Source: Oxytricha trifallax (lineage: Eukaryota; Ciliophora; Spirotrichea; Sporadotrichida; Oxytrichidae). From it: a stretch of 64,000 nucleotides of DNA. This document shows, one piece after another, positions 23,600 through 37,400 of this stretch. The notes under the pieces are model-generated. The model had not been told where the DNA came from. It searched no databases and worked only from the letters and a program-made list of their open reading frames with translations. The position numbers were made by a program, and so were the translations under genes. Position 1 is the first letter of the stretch; every line of letters starts with the position of its first letter. The stretch lies in contig ARYC01017347.1 in assembly GCA_000711775.1 (NCBI GenBank), positions 56,860 through 120,859 on the forward strand, given 5' to 3'.

Positions 23600-26500
23600 A
23601 TGTTAAACAGCATGAAAACCTCAGCAAACTCAACTCCAAAATATCTAAATAATAATCCTGCACAAACTCCTCAAAATAAAGCTAACAATTTATAGATACC
23701 AAAATCTACGTTTTATAACGCTTAGCATAGACAAGCTTAATCTTAAGGAAGTTTGTTACCCTTAATTTCATAAAATAATAATAGAAATAATGTAAAAAGT
23801 AGTTCAGGGTAGAAGTAATAAATTACTTTCTCATCCACTTTGCTTCAGTAAAATAAACAATTACTCACAGATCCAAAGTAGGTATATTTTCATATTTTTT
23901 CACTTATTATATCTCAATATTTTACATTCAATTACATTAATTGTTCCATTTTTAAAATGTCACTTTATGTTTAACTTATTCATAAATTTATCTGTATTCA
24001 GATCAATTTAAGCAGAGAGATATGCAATTAGAAAGAGTATCTAGCACGGTAACAATCTCCTCGTGCCGCTCAACCATTCAGGTTCAGCCTTCAAAAACTA
24101 AGTATAAATGAATTAATAATACCAGAAAAAGCCCACCTACATATTGAAACAGCAAATTTTAGAGAAGAATTTAGATTTATATCAAAGAGACGAAAAGGAT
24201 AGGGTTCATTAGTAGGAGCAGCTTAATAATATACTGGGGATGTACTCCAGAGATAATAATGATCGAATCTTGAAAAAGCGAGAGAAAATGGCTTAGTTGA
24301 TTAGAAAACTTAAAGAAGAATAGCATGATTGTTAAAATTTTCATGTAATTAATATAAATTTTCCATTTTTATGGTGTTAAGTAAGAACATAACTAAATAA
24401 CTTATAAGCATATTGGTTTAAATTAAATGACAAGAAGGAGCAAATAGATTTGTTAGATAGTAAAATGAGACTTTACTATTTGATTCGAGAATATGCAAAG
24501 GAAACTTAAGGTGCTATCACACCAGATGGCATTGATAATTTTACAGAAGAAATCCTTGATTTGGGATTCTTTGATCTCTTGAAGGAATAGTAAAAGTAGA
24601 GTGATTAGAATATCAGAGACATTCAATTTAATTTGTATGCTGATTTTTACAAGAAAAATGATGTAGTTTTATCACCTTAAGAATACTAAAGTATTTTAAT
24701 GAAAAAAAGAGACAAGTACCTTAGAAGGAAATTAATGGTAAAACATAAACCTGGAGAAGGCGATTTAGCAGAGGCAGATAGCGATACTAGTAGTATGATG
24801 ATCTAAGACTAGGAATTTGAAGATAAATTTCCTAATGGAATCGGAAGTTAACTTAATTCTCAAGGTTAAGGCATGACAAAAGGTTAAGGAGGTGTGGTTA
24901 ATAGTATACCTGTAATTCGAGATTTATACAATAAAAGCAAGCATTAACTAGCATAATAATGCGAAATTCATAAAAGAAATTATTATTGAATTTATGCCAT
25001 TTTAAATTTAGTGATGAACTAGACAATCAAAGCCCTTAAAAAGCATTTTTGAAAAACTCAAAAATTCCAATACTATAAGGCTCTAAACTCTTGTAATCTG
25101 GTTAAAAATCTACAAATGGCCCACAAAAATGTAAATTTTGCATTGACAAAGAGAAAGGCGTAAAGATGCCAAAAGGCAAATGTTTATGTGAGAAGAAGCA
25201 AAGAGAGTGGAATAAATCTTAACTTAATGATGCAATGCGCAAGAAAGTTATGGGCTTAGAAGATATCAAAAGAATGAACACGAAGAAATTCATTATATTT
25301 ATTTTTATGATAAGAGTTTTCTAATATAATTCCATATTAAATGATATAAGCTTATCCAATTGAATGATTGTTTTATTTATCTTAAAATAGCCAATTAATA
25401 AATAAAAAGACGCTTGAGTATTTAGATATAGAAAATAGAAGTAAATCTTTGAAAAATAAAAGCCAATCTTCAAATTAAAAACAAACTCAATCTCTGTTAA
25501 CAACTTAGAATAACAGTCCAAGCAATAAATAAAAACAATAAAATTCATCTAATAAATAACTCAGCAAATTTACATAATCATCTTAGAATAAACCCCCACT
25601 AATTAAGTAAATTAAAATATAAGAAGGTACCTAAATCAAACACCCACTTGAGAGTGACTTTTCTAACACTTAAAGCACAGCTTTTACTAAAAATGTGAAA
25701 TTTATCTAAAATAGCAATCTAAGAATAGTTTCAAAATCTAATAGTAAAGGTTAACGAAATATAGAGGATGTTTAAAAAGGAATTGAGATTACGACTTAAA
25801 CTAATGAAAGTTTAATGATTTAAAATAACCAGGTGAAGCATAAAAATACTAGCAAGAAACCTATTATAAGATAATATGTGTTTTATAAATTAGTAAAGAA
25901 TATATACAAAAATGCTTATAACTTCAGGGAAATGTAATTAAATACTCATAATAAGCTTGACAATTGGTAAAATTTTTAATATAATTTTTTTTACTTTTAT
26001 AAATAAGACAGAGAATGTCTAGTCATGATTTTTAAATAGTAGAGGAAGATTCTTCACCAGAAAAGAAAAAATTACTTATTAACAAAAATGATTCTTAACC
26101 CTTAAATAATTATATTATTTTGAATTATTTAATAAGGCTATGAATTGATAGATTTAAAATACAAGAAATTGATGTTTTTTTACACAATCGTTAATTCTAA
26201 TTTTTTTAATTCTTATGATAATGGGATTATAAAAAATTCTAATCTCCAAAACTCTTAAATTTGAAGAAAAAACTACATGTTTATCAGTAAGATATAACAT
26301 AATTCTATAAAGTTTAGCTGATAATGACCTCAACTTAGGTATTTCCATTAAATTTAAATTCCTAAAATAAGTATGATCTTTTTGAAAATGTAGGGAGTTA
26401 GTAATTTATTAATTTCTGATTCTCTTGTTCTTAATTATATATCATTTTTAGCTTAGGATGCCCAAAGACAAAGTGTTGGTTTATTGATGTAATAAATAGG

Positions 26501-28437
26501 AATATTATTACACTAATCTAAAGTTAAACTAACTTATATCTGTTTTTACCCTCAAAGAATATATAAAGTTTAACAGTTTAATAGGTAGGCAGTTACTCTA
26601 AACATGGTAGAAATTAATCGTCTTAAATATAGAAGCCAACATTTTCTTCAGCTAACATTTAGATGTAAGCTTAAATAATTAATTAATTTTTTATATTGAA
26701 AGATTATAGAAATTTTGATAATTTTACATTATACTTTAATGTAAAATTTGTTTGCTTATATAAAATTTACTTGTATATTTATAATTAAATTAAGAGTGAA
26801 AGAGTTAAATTTTTAAATAAATCAATAGTTACCTAAAATATTTTGTTAATTAGGAGATAAAAATTGGGTATTACTAACGCTTTATAATTTTTTGTATCAA
26901 AGTAGTGTGATATAAATATTGGAGGATGTTTTATTTACTGAATCAAAATATTTCAATAAATATAATTTTCTTAACTCTATGATACATGAAACTAATTTTA
27001 TTTTTTTAAAAATAAGTCTTTCTTTATACAATTAAATTTAGTTCTTCTTAATAGAATTCAAATTCAAATCTATAAAATATTTACTTATTTTAAAATAGCT
27101 GCTCAGAAAGATCAATTAACTCACAATAGAATATAATCCCAATTACCACCACTTTAAACAAATAAAGGTCTATAATTGAGAATAAAAAAGGATTTTCTTG
27201 AAAGCAATATAGAATCAAGCACACAAAGATAGTACTAATCAACTACAGATTAAAACTCAAAAAATCATAAAAATAGTATAAAAAATTAAGAATTTAAGCA
27301 TGATACTGATAGGGGAAGTGTTTACTCTTCTGCAATGAAAATGTATATTTGTTTATGTTTATAAATTACGAATTCATCAATTATATTATACATCAAATTT
27401 ACCTGAGTAGTTTTTTTTATTATTATGAATATATCGTAGAACTCATCAAACATGATTGACCACGAAGCATAGCAGAAAGAACATCACAGGAAATTGTTAT
27501 CGAAATAATTTTCAGAAGATATTATCGAAAAAGAAGGTGAAATATTGAAATCTTAAAGAGAAAGCATTTTAATTAACACTAATAGATCTAGACAATCACT
27601 TAAGGATAATATAAAATCTGTAAGAAAGTAGGAAATAGAGGATAATTTGAAAAATAATGGTGAATAGCTAAATTTAGATGTGATGACTAGTAGTAGAAGA
27701 AAGAAATCATAGAAAAATAATTAAAATAGTGAGGGATCCTCCGGTGAAAAGAAAAAATAAGCAAAAACATTTAATGACAAGTAAATGCCTTTGAATAGTG
27801 AAATCGATGAAGAAACATCATTAAATAATTCAATGTCAGTAAGTAAATTGTATAAATTCATTAATACATGATTATATATTTCTTCCAAATATACTGAATA
27901 ATAATAGTGCTAATAAATAAATAAATAAGCTAATAATCTTAAAATACAAGCAGAAAATTAGAGGACTATCAAAACAGAGGATATCTAGATCTAAATGAAG
28001 AAATGCGAAATTACAATAAAGAAATAAAAGTTTCAGTTCTTGACTCAGAATATAAATAAAACGAAGAGGAAATTTAAAGAATTGAGAATGACCCAAATTA
28101 ACAGAACTTCTTTAGATATAGTGGCTTTAGCTATTTTTCAATTATTTTTTTAAATCAAAATATCAGCATAAAATATTAATTAACCATTTTAACATTAAGC
28201 CAAATTTAAAGGAATTTTACCCAAAATTATATAGTTTAAATTAGTAAATATAGCCATGATGGTACAAGTAGATTTAAAAAGTAAATGATGTATTGGCATA
28301 GAAATGTAAAACCCTCTAAAATTCCAAAACCCAGTTAACGTAAAAATTTGGAATTACAGATTCTTGATGTCTAGAATTAGGGGACTAAGGTATTAAGACT
28401 GAAGAAGTTTAAATTATCAGATTTAATTATTGAATGA
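23600..28437 (+). CDS. very long Gln/Asn/Lys-rich hypothetical protein (one gene or two)
   Basis: The ATG at 23600 (MLNSMKTSANSTPKY) opens a chain of coding blocks running to TGA at 28435-28437. These include a charged helical part (about 24120-24330), a helical segment with ITPDGIDNFTEEILDLGFF (about 24510-24580), and a cysteine cluster (CKFC then KGKCLCEKK, about 25130-25200) suggesting a zinc site. Long Q/N/S-rich tails continue through 25400-25900 and 27070-28120. Many junctions are unresolved, and a new gene could start at about 26015 (ATG, MSSHDFQIVEEDSSPE). I do not recognise the family. The low complexity is typical of hypotrich proteins. Confidence 0.5.
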
Positions 28438-28570
28438 GTTTTATCAATAACACTTCTTCAATCAAATTGTGTTCATTTGGCTATATTAAATGTAAATTTG
28501 AAAGACGTAGATATTAATAAAAATCTTAAATACATTATAAATAAACTAATTAGGGTTACTTAATAAAGTT

Positions 28571-31500
28571 TCAAGCAAATTGAGAATTAGAATTTTCCTT
28601 CAATTATTCTAATAAGTCCTCAATTCTTGGGGAACTGACATCTTCAGATAGTTGATTTGATTGATGATTTCTCTCATTAATAAAAAATGGAATTTCAATC
28701 AGATTATAGCCTTTCTTTCTTAAAAGTCTTAGCTTGGCTTCGGTCGTTTATGATAACATTTTGTAAATAGTTAGCAAATATACAGATACAGCATTTTAAG
28801 TTTTTAATTTCATGTCATAAATCTTAATGTAAATTTAATGAAATAACTCCCTAGAAGGTGCTATATAATGCTAAGGCCCATTTACTTCTATGATTGTATT
28901 ACTCTTAGGCAAGAAATAATCAACGAAGAATTCATCTAAAAAAGGTTTTTTAATTAAACTGTTGAATAATAAGATAGAATGTATTAGGAAATCTCCAGAC
29001 TTACCAAAATATTCTTGTTTATACTCAATGCCATTTTGTTTCAAGAAATTTGTCACTTTTGAATGTAAATTGTGATTATATACTACTTTTTAGGTTCTGT
29101 AAACATTAAAAATCTTCATAAATATAAAATATTGAAAATTTCGTGGAATAAAACTCTAATTTTAATTTTAATTCGCTCAAAATTAAAAATATATAAGTGA
29201 GGTTTACTTGAATTCCTTTTCATAATCATTAATTATTTACTTGTTTTTATTCAACCAAACTGGAATTAACTAAGGTCTCTCATATTTCAAGAATATATAA
29301 ATTTGGTACACTTTTGCTCTAATTGTCTTTGTAAGTTTAATAAAAAATTAATCTTCTACTTTAATATAAAGTCTACAGAACTTGTAAAGAATATTGTATT
29401 ATAAAAAAATTCTTTAAATTATTCATTAAAAATATAATATAGAAAATAAATATAAAATTTATATAAGTTGCATACTCTGAGAAGAATTAGAATTTGGATC
29501 ATTTATTTATTTATTGATTTATTCATGCAACATTTTAAACAACTAGTCAAATAATAGTGGGTTGTATATTTCATTGTTGGCTTCCTTTCTAACATAATCC
29601 AATGTCAAAATCAGTTTCCTTTCAATAGGTAGTTTACAATTAATATATGGTATTTTTTATAATAATTTGATATTCTAAACAATATTCTTTAAAAACTTTG
29701 TCATTATTTTAAGATAGTTTAGCAATTTCTAAATTCTTTAAGTAAAATTAAGTTAATTTACTCTACTCTTCTTTGCTGAATATTTTATCATAAATTTTCA
29801 AATTAATACATGCTTGGGATATGTTGGTGATATTTTATATATCTGGTTTTGCAAAAGTTTAAGTTTTGAATGCCAACATAAATTTCTCAACGTTTTCATC
29901 TGAATATACTAGTGATCCAAAAGACTTAGAAATTATTTAAATATAAATTTAATTTAATTGATTTTATACAATTATTATAAGTTTTAAATTATTTTTGTAA
30001 AGTAAAGGGAAATTACAAATTTTTTAAATATTATCCTATTTACAATTTTAATTGTTTATATTAAATACAATTAGAAATGTTGCAAAAGGATTCATTTGAG
30101 ATATTTGTTAAAGAGAGTGCTCTCTCAACTACTTTTTAAGCCAATTCCTTGTGAAAATTTTCTTAATATGTAAACCTCTCTTAGCTCTCCCATGAATTAT
30201 AAGTTCACACATATTAAATAATTATTTAGTATATTTGAGAAAATATCTTATAAAACTTTCAATAAAAATTACATAAAATTATAAGCATAATAGAAAAGAA
30301 GCCTTGAGAGCCCATTTTCATTCAATTTAGGAATAATATCCAAAACAAATTTCATCACATGTGGATCGTATTATTTCATGAGTCTGAAATATGTAGAGAA
30401 TTCAGTCATGTAATTGGCTTTATTAGTGAAGATAGAAAGTTCAAAGAAATCCTCCATTGATATTTTGTTTTACTCAAATCTTTTAGAAATTTCTTGGCAG
30501 ATCTTGAGAATTAATAGAATTTAGAGTTAAAATTCTAATATTATAGAAATTTAAGCTAAAAGAAGTTCAAAATTTCATAAAAAATATAGTTTGATTTATA
30601 TATCTTGAGATACACACCTTGCTCCTTTGATTCTTAAACAGTTTTCATGAAAGGTGAGGATCTATGAGCACTTTTATTTTACATTTGGATCCTTTGTCTA
30701 TTGAATAATGCTATTTGTTCTCTTACAATATGTTAAAACATTTTTTATTTAAATAAGTATTGAGCATAATAAAATGAGATTGATTTTTCTTATGTAATCT
30801 AATTTAATTCTAAAGATTAATAAACTTTTACTACCAATAAAATGAATGAAGGGGAAGATTGTATGACAAGTGTTAATAATCTCCTAATTACTCATATTTG
30901 GCAAGTTTTCGATTGATTGCACAGCTATGGCTTTTAAAAGAGCCTGCTCTTTTGGTTTATCTACTTCACTGATTACTTAACACATTTTAGTCAAACTATT
31001 CTCAAAATTCTTAGAATTCAGCATTACATTGTAATTGTCTCTATATAATAGATATCATTTAAATTTTCTTGATAAATATATTTGGAATGAAAATGAGTCA
31101 AATTTGTTCAAATATAAGAAAAAGAAAAAACTTTGTAGACAATGTTTTTAATTTTTTTTAAATCAAAATATAAATTATCTCTAATCTTTTCTACAATCTT
31201 ATGAAAGAGTCTAGCATTGTTATAAACAACTTTATCGATATATTTTGCATCGAAGTACATTGAATATACAATCCAATAAAATTAAATTGAAGTAACGTCC
31301 TCTGGAAATTTATGCCAATATTAATTTTTTTAATGATTTATTTTTAATTCATAATAAAACATTAATTTCATTTCAATAAATTTTGCAAATAAATTGGTTG
31401 TATATAAGTGGTTCAAGCTATTCCAAAAATGTCAAGACTTCTTCAGTGAACTTAAGTTTATTTGTAAATTGAATTTTAGAAGCATAGAAAAGAGTTCTTA

Positions 31501-32155
31501 TCAATTTTTACATTTTTTCATTGTGCAGCTAATAATTTTGAGTGTCAAGAGAATTTTATTTCAAGGGCATAAGAACTATTTAAAATAGAAAAATGGGCAT
31601 ACTTTAATTATACATTAATATGTAATTATAATAAACTCTCTCTGTGAAATTTTTAATTGATTAGTGGAATTATTGCTGAGTGTACGGAACATTCATATTA
31701 AAAAGTTCTTGTGATTGAATTTTTCCATTAGTTTAATCTTATTGCTAAGATAAAAATAATAACTCAATTTTTTTAATTTATAAAGACTTTGTAATTAATA
31801 AATAATAATTTCTATAAAATTACACTGCTAATGATTATATTCTTTAGTTTTATCATGGTTTTAATGTTTATTTTTGTCTTATTTAAATAGTGACTTGATT
31901 TATTTTTATTCTTAGTAATATTCTTTCTCTTAACTTGCTCTATTTTTGGCTATTTACATGTTTGTTACATTCAATGATTCTACTGAGAATTTTTGAGTCT
32001 ATCTCTAATTTTAAGTCTTAATAAATTTACTACTGTAAAAATAGATACACACATACTTTCATTTTATAATTGATATAAAATATAGTCTAATTATTATCAG
32101 AATTCTCAATTTAATATAATTATTGCTCTTCTTGCGATTGCAATCCTTAACCCAT
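28571..32155 (-). CDS. RAP-domain protein, probably mitochondrial RNA factor
   Basis: The ATG is at 32155-32153 (MGQGLQSQEEQQLYQ) and TGA at 28573-28571. The C-terminus has the RAP signature: FLPKSNTIIEVNGPQHYIAPS at about 28910-28850, then KLRLLRKKGYNLIEIPFF at about 28750-28690. RAP domains are endonuclease-fold-like tails of FASTK/octotricopeptide-type proteins that act on organellar RNA. Upstream blocks are helical and repeat-like, for example SIENLPNM, FPEDVTSIQFYWIVYS and MEDFFELSIFTNKANYM, as expected for helical-repeat RNA-binding arrays. Multiple short AT-rich inserts separate the blocks; I did not fix every pointer. Mitochondrial location is inferred from the family and no clear presequence was seen. 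Confidence 0.65.
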
Positions 32156-32419
32156 TTTATTTTACCTCTTACTTGTAAATAGAGCAAATTGCCTTGTATT
32201 TTATATAATTAGAGGGGTTTGAAGTATGGACTACTAAGAATGATTAATTAATTAGCGCCATAGATTTAATTTTACTAGTTTTTGCATTTCTATATTAATT
32301 TAATGATTATTAATTTGATATTTCTTTAATTAATAATACGTCGTAATAATTATAAAGCATTATTTTGTGGACAAATAAATAAATTGATCTTATATTTATT
32401 ATTTAGAGCCACTAATAAT

Positions 32420-33807
32420 ATGAACATACCCACAAACTCTTAAAACTATATAGATAACCTAAAATATCAATCTTAGCTATATGAGTAAAGCCTCAAAGAT
32501 GAGAAAGATTATTAAAATAATCAACTGCCAGAGTATCTCTTAGATTATTTCAAATAAATTGATATAAAAAAATCAAAAATGAATGAGGAAGAAATGGTAG
32601 AATATTTTAAATTACAGTCAAAATAAATGCACTAATTTTTCAGAATAATCGAGTTTATTGAGAATATATATGGGTTTTCAAGTTTAAATACTAAGAAAGT
32701 AAAGAGATTTGCTATTGGATAAATCAATAGTTATTGTATGCAAGCTGCCAAGAAAGTATTTAGAGAGACAATTAAATTCATATTAGATAATTCTTATATA
32801 AATTATTAAGAGAATTTCATTAATTTTTGTTATTTAATTGAGGGACTTAGTTTGGAGATACCATATAGTTTAATAGATAATTTTCGCATTTCATATCAAT
32901 TCCAATAGGTGAAAACGAAGCTATTAAACAAGTTTATAATGAATGGAAATGTTAAGCATTAGCCAAAATTCAAGAAAGTAATCCTGGCTTGGAAAATGCA
33001 GAGAAATTATTTATAAATCCTGAAAACCTTCACTTAACTATTGTTATGTTGCCATTGAGAGAGGCTGGTTAACTGTATAGATGTAAATAGGCGTTAATGG
33101 ATATTTAGGATAAAATATAGAGCTTAATTAAATTGGCTCTGTCAACATCTTTCATCTAAGAAAGTGAATAAATCAATACCAGCTCTAATAATAATTTAAT
33201 CAATTTTGGTAAGAACCTCTAATATTTCGGGGATACTGCGCAGCAAACAAAGCTATCATATCTACCAATTAAGCTCAATGAAACCCTGCTAGATCTCTCA
33301 AGTCTGATTATTCAATAAATGCTTGACTGTGAAGTTGTAGACAGATCAGAATTGGAAGCTAATCACATAAAATTGAATCTGGATAATGGAAGGTATGAAT
33401 AGTAAAATATGCACGTCACACTCTTAAATACAGCTTTTCTCAAAGTTAGCTATAAAGATTAGAAAGATAGAATAAATCAATCGAAGAAAGATAAAAGTTA
33501 ACCAGAAAACAACTCAAGAGATAGAAGTTAAAGAGGGGGATTTTCAAATAGTAGGGGAAGAGGATCAAGAGGAGGTTTTAGGGGTAGAGGGAGAGGTAAA
33601 GGTAAGAAATTCCAAGGGAAACATGGTGATAGAGAATAAGAACTACCAAGATTAAAACCTACTTTTGACAGTAGTTTAGTTATAAATGATGTAGTTGAAT
33701 TTGAAAGCATTAAAATTGATAAAATTCTGTTGTGTAATAAATTTGAAAAGACCAAGGATAGTAGGAATACCTATCTTTGTGAATATGAGATTACTATTAA
33801 CAAATGA
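32420..33807 (+). CDS. ASCC1: ASCC1-like KH / 2H-phosphoesterase protein with RGG box
   Basis: The ATG at 32420 starts a helical Q-rich leader, then a KH-like region containing FRIIEFIENIYGFSSLN. After a frame break comes the AKAP7/ASCC1-type 2H domain: HFISIPIGENEAIKQVYNEW, first motif HLTIVM (33031) and second motif HVTLLN (33412). ASCC1 works with the ASCC3 helicase in alkylation repair and ribosome quality control; the 2H fold binds or cleaves 2',3'-cyclic or 2'-5' phosphate ends. An unusual RGG-rich insert (33520-33610) lies between the second motif and the C-terminal strand. The frame break at about 32830-32890 is explained by a 22-nt GT-AG interval (32831-32852) or a tiny IES. Stop TGA is 33805-33807. 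Confidence 0.72.
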
Positions 33808-33852
33808 TTGGGAAATTAATTTTAATTAAGAATTTAGATAAATATTAAAAAT

Positions 33853-34277
33853 GAATATTGTAGGAATACATTTGAATTTGGAAAATTAATTATTAATTTA
33901 TTTATTATAATTCAAAATCGTGGCAGTTAAAGTTGACCAATTTGAACGATCTTGGGCTCTTTCAATAGAGAATTTAAAATTAGCTGGACTATATTATTGG
34001 CGGTACTATTTTATCGCATCGAGGGAGCGAGATAATTTCACTTTAATTAAAATCATCTAAATTCATTAAATTATACCCTCACATTAAAGTGAAGTTATCT
34101 CGCTCCCTCGATGCGATAAAATAGTACCGCCACTAATAAAGTCCAGCTAATTTTAAATTCTCTATTGAAAGAGCCCAAGATCGTTCAAATTGGTCAACTT
34201 TAACTGCCACGATTTTGAATTATAATAAATAAATTAATAATTAATTTTCCAAATTCAAATGTATTCCTACAATATTC
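33853..34277. repeat. near-perfect long inverted repeat, 195-bp arms
   Basis: The left arm 33853-34047 and right arm 34083-34277 are reverse complements except for three mismatches that I could find. They are separated by a 35-bp AT-rich spacer. There is no coding potential and no obvious target duplication. It lies 45 bp after the ASCC1-like stop and could be a foldback/MITE-type insertion or a hairpin-forming RNA locus. Confidence 0.95.
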
Positions 34278-34476
34278 TTTTGAAAATGTAAAATCTAAAC
34301 TCTTAATACGGATAATAAAAGCAGTGGTCTTTAAAAGGCTATTACTAATGCTTTAAGAAATAATAATTTTTCTCTATAAAAACTTAAGATGATTTTCAAT
34401 AGCATTACGCTTTACCTCTTATCACTTAAATCTATAGTTATCTTAAATTATTTAATCTAAAGATAGAGATATTCCC

Positions 34477-37400
34477 ATGAGTAAAAAACGAACATATGGC
34501 TAACAAGAATCCTCATCCGCGATGTTTCAAAATAAATTTAGTTTTGGAGGAGGTGACACTCGTTATCGTCGCATTCCTTCTCCAATCTACAAGTCGGACA
34601 TCCCTTACGACTACGAGATGTACGGGCAAGATGATAGCCAAAAAGAGGGAAAATCAATTGCAAGAGCTACATTTGATGCATTGAGCTCCTTTTAATGCCC
34701 GCCATTATCCTCACTAAAGTGTAATGGCCTTAATTTAAAGCAAACTAAGTCTCGCTTAAGTAATATAAATACACGTAGCTCACTAAATTCAAACATTTCA
34801 TATGCATTTTACTGTTAGATAAAAAATAAACTATTAAGTGACAATCTTTTAGAATAGGTTGAGAGCTAAGAGCCATTACATATCTCTTCAAATTTTGACT
34901 ATTCAGTACTCATTTTAAAAGCATCGATTTATTTACAATTTAATACCCTTTCATTTCAGAATAATCAAATATAAAATAAATATTTACTATTCAGTATATA
35001 ATCAGATCATGAACTCTAAAAAGACTACCTAAGCCTATATTTAAGAATAGAGTACTTTGGATCCATCTATTATGTAAATGAAATAGTTCGAAAAAGAGGA
35101 AGATGAAATTGTTAGAATTCGTGAGAGTATCAAGATTCGTGAAATCTAGAATCATGAGTTTCAAGCCATAAAAGTTTTTTGTAATTCTCTAAGTAATTAT
35201 TGCTATATTAATATCAAAACTTAATAAATTTTTACTTTTTAAATTTACTATTTATTTTTCAAGCTTTCCTGTTTATATAGTGACTACACTAAGATGAGAT
35301 AAAACTAGGGTATGAGATGAGGAAATACTAATAAACTCAATAACTTGACTTAATGAGTTTCTACGAAATGCAACCACATTTGATCTATTAACAAACTTAG
35401 AATTAAAAGGAGCAAAGTAACCCAAACTTGAATATCCTAAATATCTTTGAAGAGGACAAAGATGAACTTGATAATCAATATGGAGTCATTCAATTTATAT
35501 ATTTATGACAGATAATTTAAATGATAAAACAATTAACATAAAAATGGGCAATTACTATATTTCAGTTTTAAAATAACGCAAATATTTCTACAATTTTAAT
35601 TCCCGAAGTTGAATTGATGTATTCATTTAGAGGCAGTGAATTGCGAGTTTAGCATATACAATAAAAAGGCCTATGGAAATCATTGATTTTAGATTAATCA
35701 TAGTAAATAAGAAGTGTTAAGTATGCATATATTGAAAGTAGCATGTTTTTATTGAATGAATATCTTGGGTTCATTAGTTTAGTTATCTATAAATATTATA
35801 TAACTTCTTAGATTTAAAAAGTAAAGCACAAATTTAACACCTAATTTGCATCTAAAATTCATTAACAAATATATCTTGATTGTAACTAAAGAAGAAATCT
35901 GTGTTGTTCAATATCTCTTTGACACTCAAACTAACTAGATTATACTAGAGCATCGTAACAAAGATCAGAAAATTATTCATGAAAATTAAACTGAAAGATG
36001 TGAAATATTTTAAAGTAAGGGAACAGGCAGAATCTTTTATGGAGATAAATCAGCTCAAATATATTTATAATGAATTTAAGATGATAGAGGATATTTTATA
36101 AACCTCAAAAAAAGACATCATTTATATCATGCTTAAGTATGAATAAAATGTCTAAAACCTAGTAAGGAGGCTCCTAAAACTAATAATTCTTATGAATTTG
36201 TATATTTGTAAGATAAAATCAAGACTTTTTTTACTAGTGGATTTACTTAAACTCATCAAGTGACTGATTAATTTATGGAATAGAAAATTCAATTTTCTAC
36301 AAACAAAAATTATTTCAATTATTCAAGATTTCACTTGAGAAAATTTACAATGATATTTAGGAAAAGGTAAATATTCCAACATCAACTGAGATTTTAGACT
36401 AAGTAGAGATATTAGAAAGTATATATTAATCAATTTATGTCTGAAAAAGAAGAGAGAGACAAATATTCAGCTGTTATTAAGACTTTATAGATTTCTGAAG
36501 AATTTTAGATTCTTAACTATAAACATCTTCCCTTCAATAAGTTGATAAATAATTATTTATGTCGATATTAAGACAATATTCCAAATACAAAGTAAGCCAC
36601 TCATTGCTGACCCAATCGCTTTAAGTCAAAAAAATGATCTTGGTTATGATAAAAACATTCAAATACTCGATCACTAATAACATCCAAAAACTAATTAGGA
36701 CTTTTATTTGATCAGCTTTGAAACATTAATAGATGCAAATGCATAGGCTTTTCAAAATAGAAATAGCTACTATCCTGACTATAGAAATGAAGATGAATCG
36801 TAAAACAATCAAATACCAGAGTTTTAAAATGAAAGTTTTTAGAATCAAACTAAAGTTTTGTACTTTATAGTATGCATGCAGCCTAACTATCGCATACTTA
36901 CTTAATCAATATGAATTTCTCTATTCATTAAAATTGGCAAATAATAATGAGACATACTTAGGACTTAGCTGGAATCATCTAAATTTGTGACAAATTATTA
37001 CCAATCAAATTATAACTAAACTTAAATCGCCACTAAAGCCTTAATTTGCATAATATCTCATTATAATAACTCTCAGGAAGTATCACTGACTTTGTTATTC
37101 CAAGCAAGAGTGATGTATTAGCAACATACATCAGAATTATTAGTGAATTATTCTAACCTATGGATATTTTTTAATGAAAAGATATTATTATTTCATTCTT
37201 AACAGCACAATGAGAACCCACTTACTTTTATAAGATAAGACTTTCAAACTTACATTTAAGGCTAGGACTTACAAGAAACTTTGCAAATTCTACTCTCGAT
37301 CACATTTGCAAATGATAATGATGACTTAGGATTTTTTTATGATTTTCTATGTAAAAATCTAGGCAAAATGATGTAAAACTATAGAGTTAATGATATGAAT

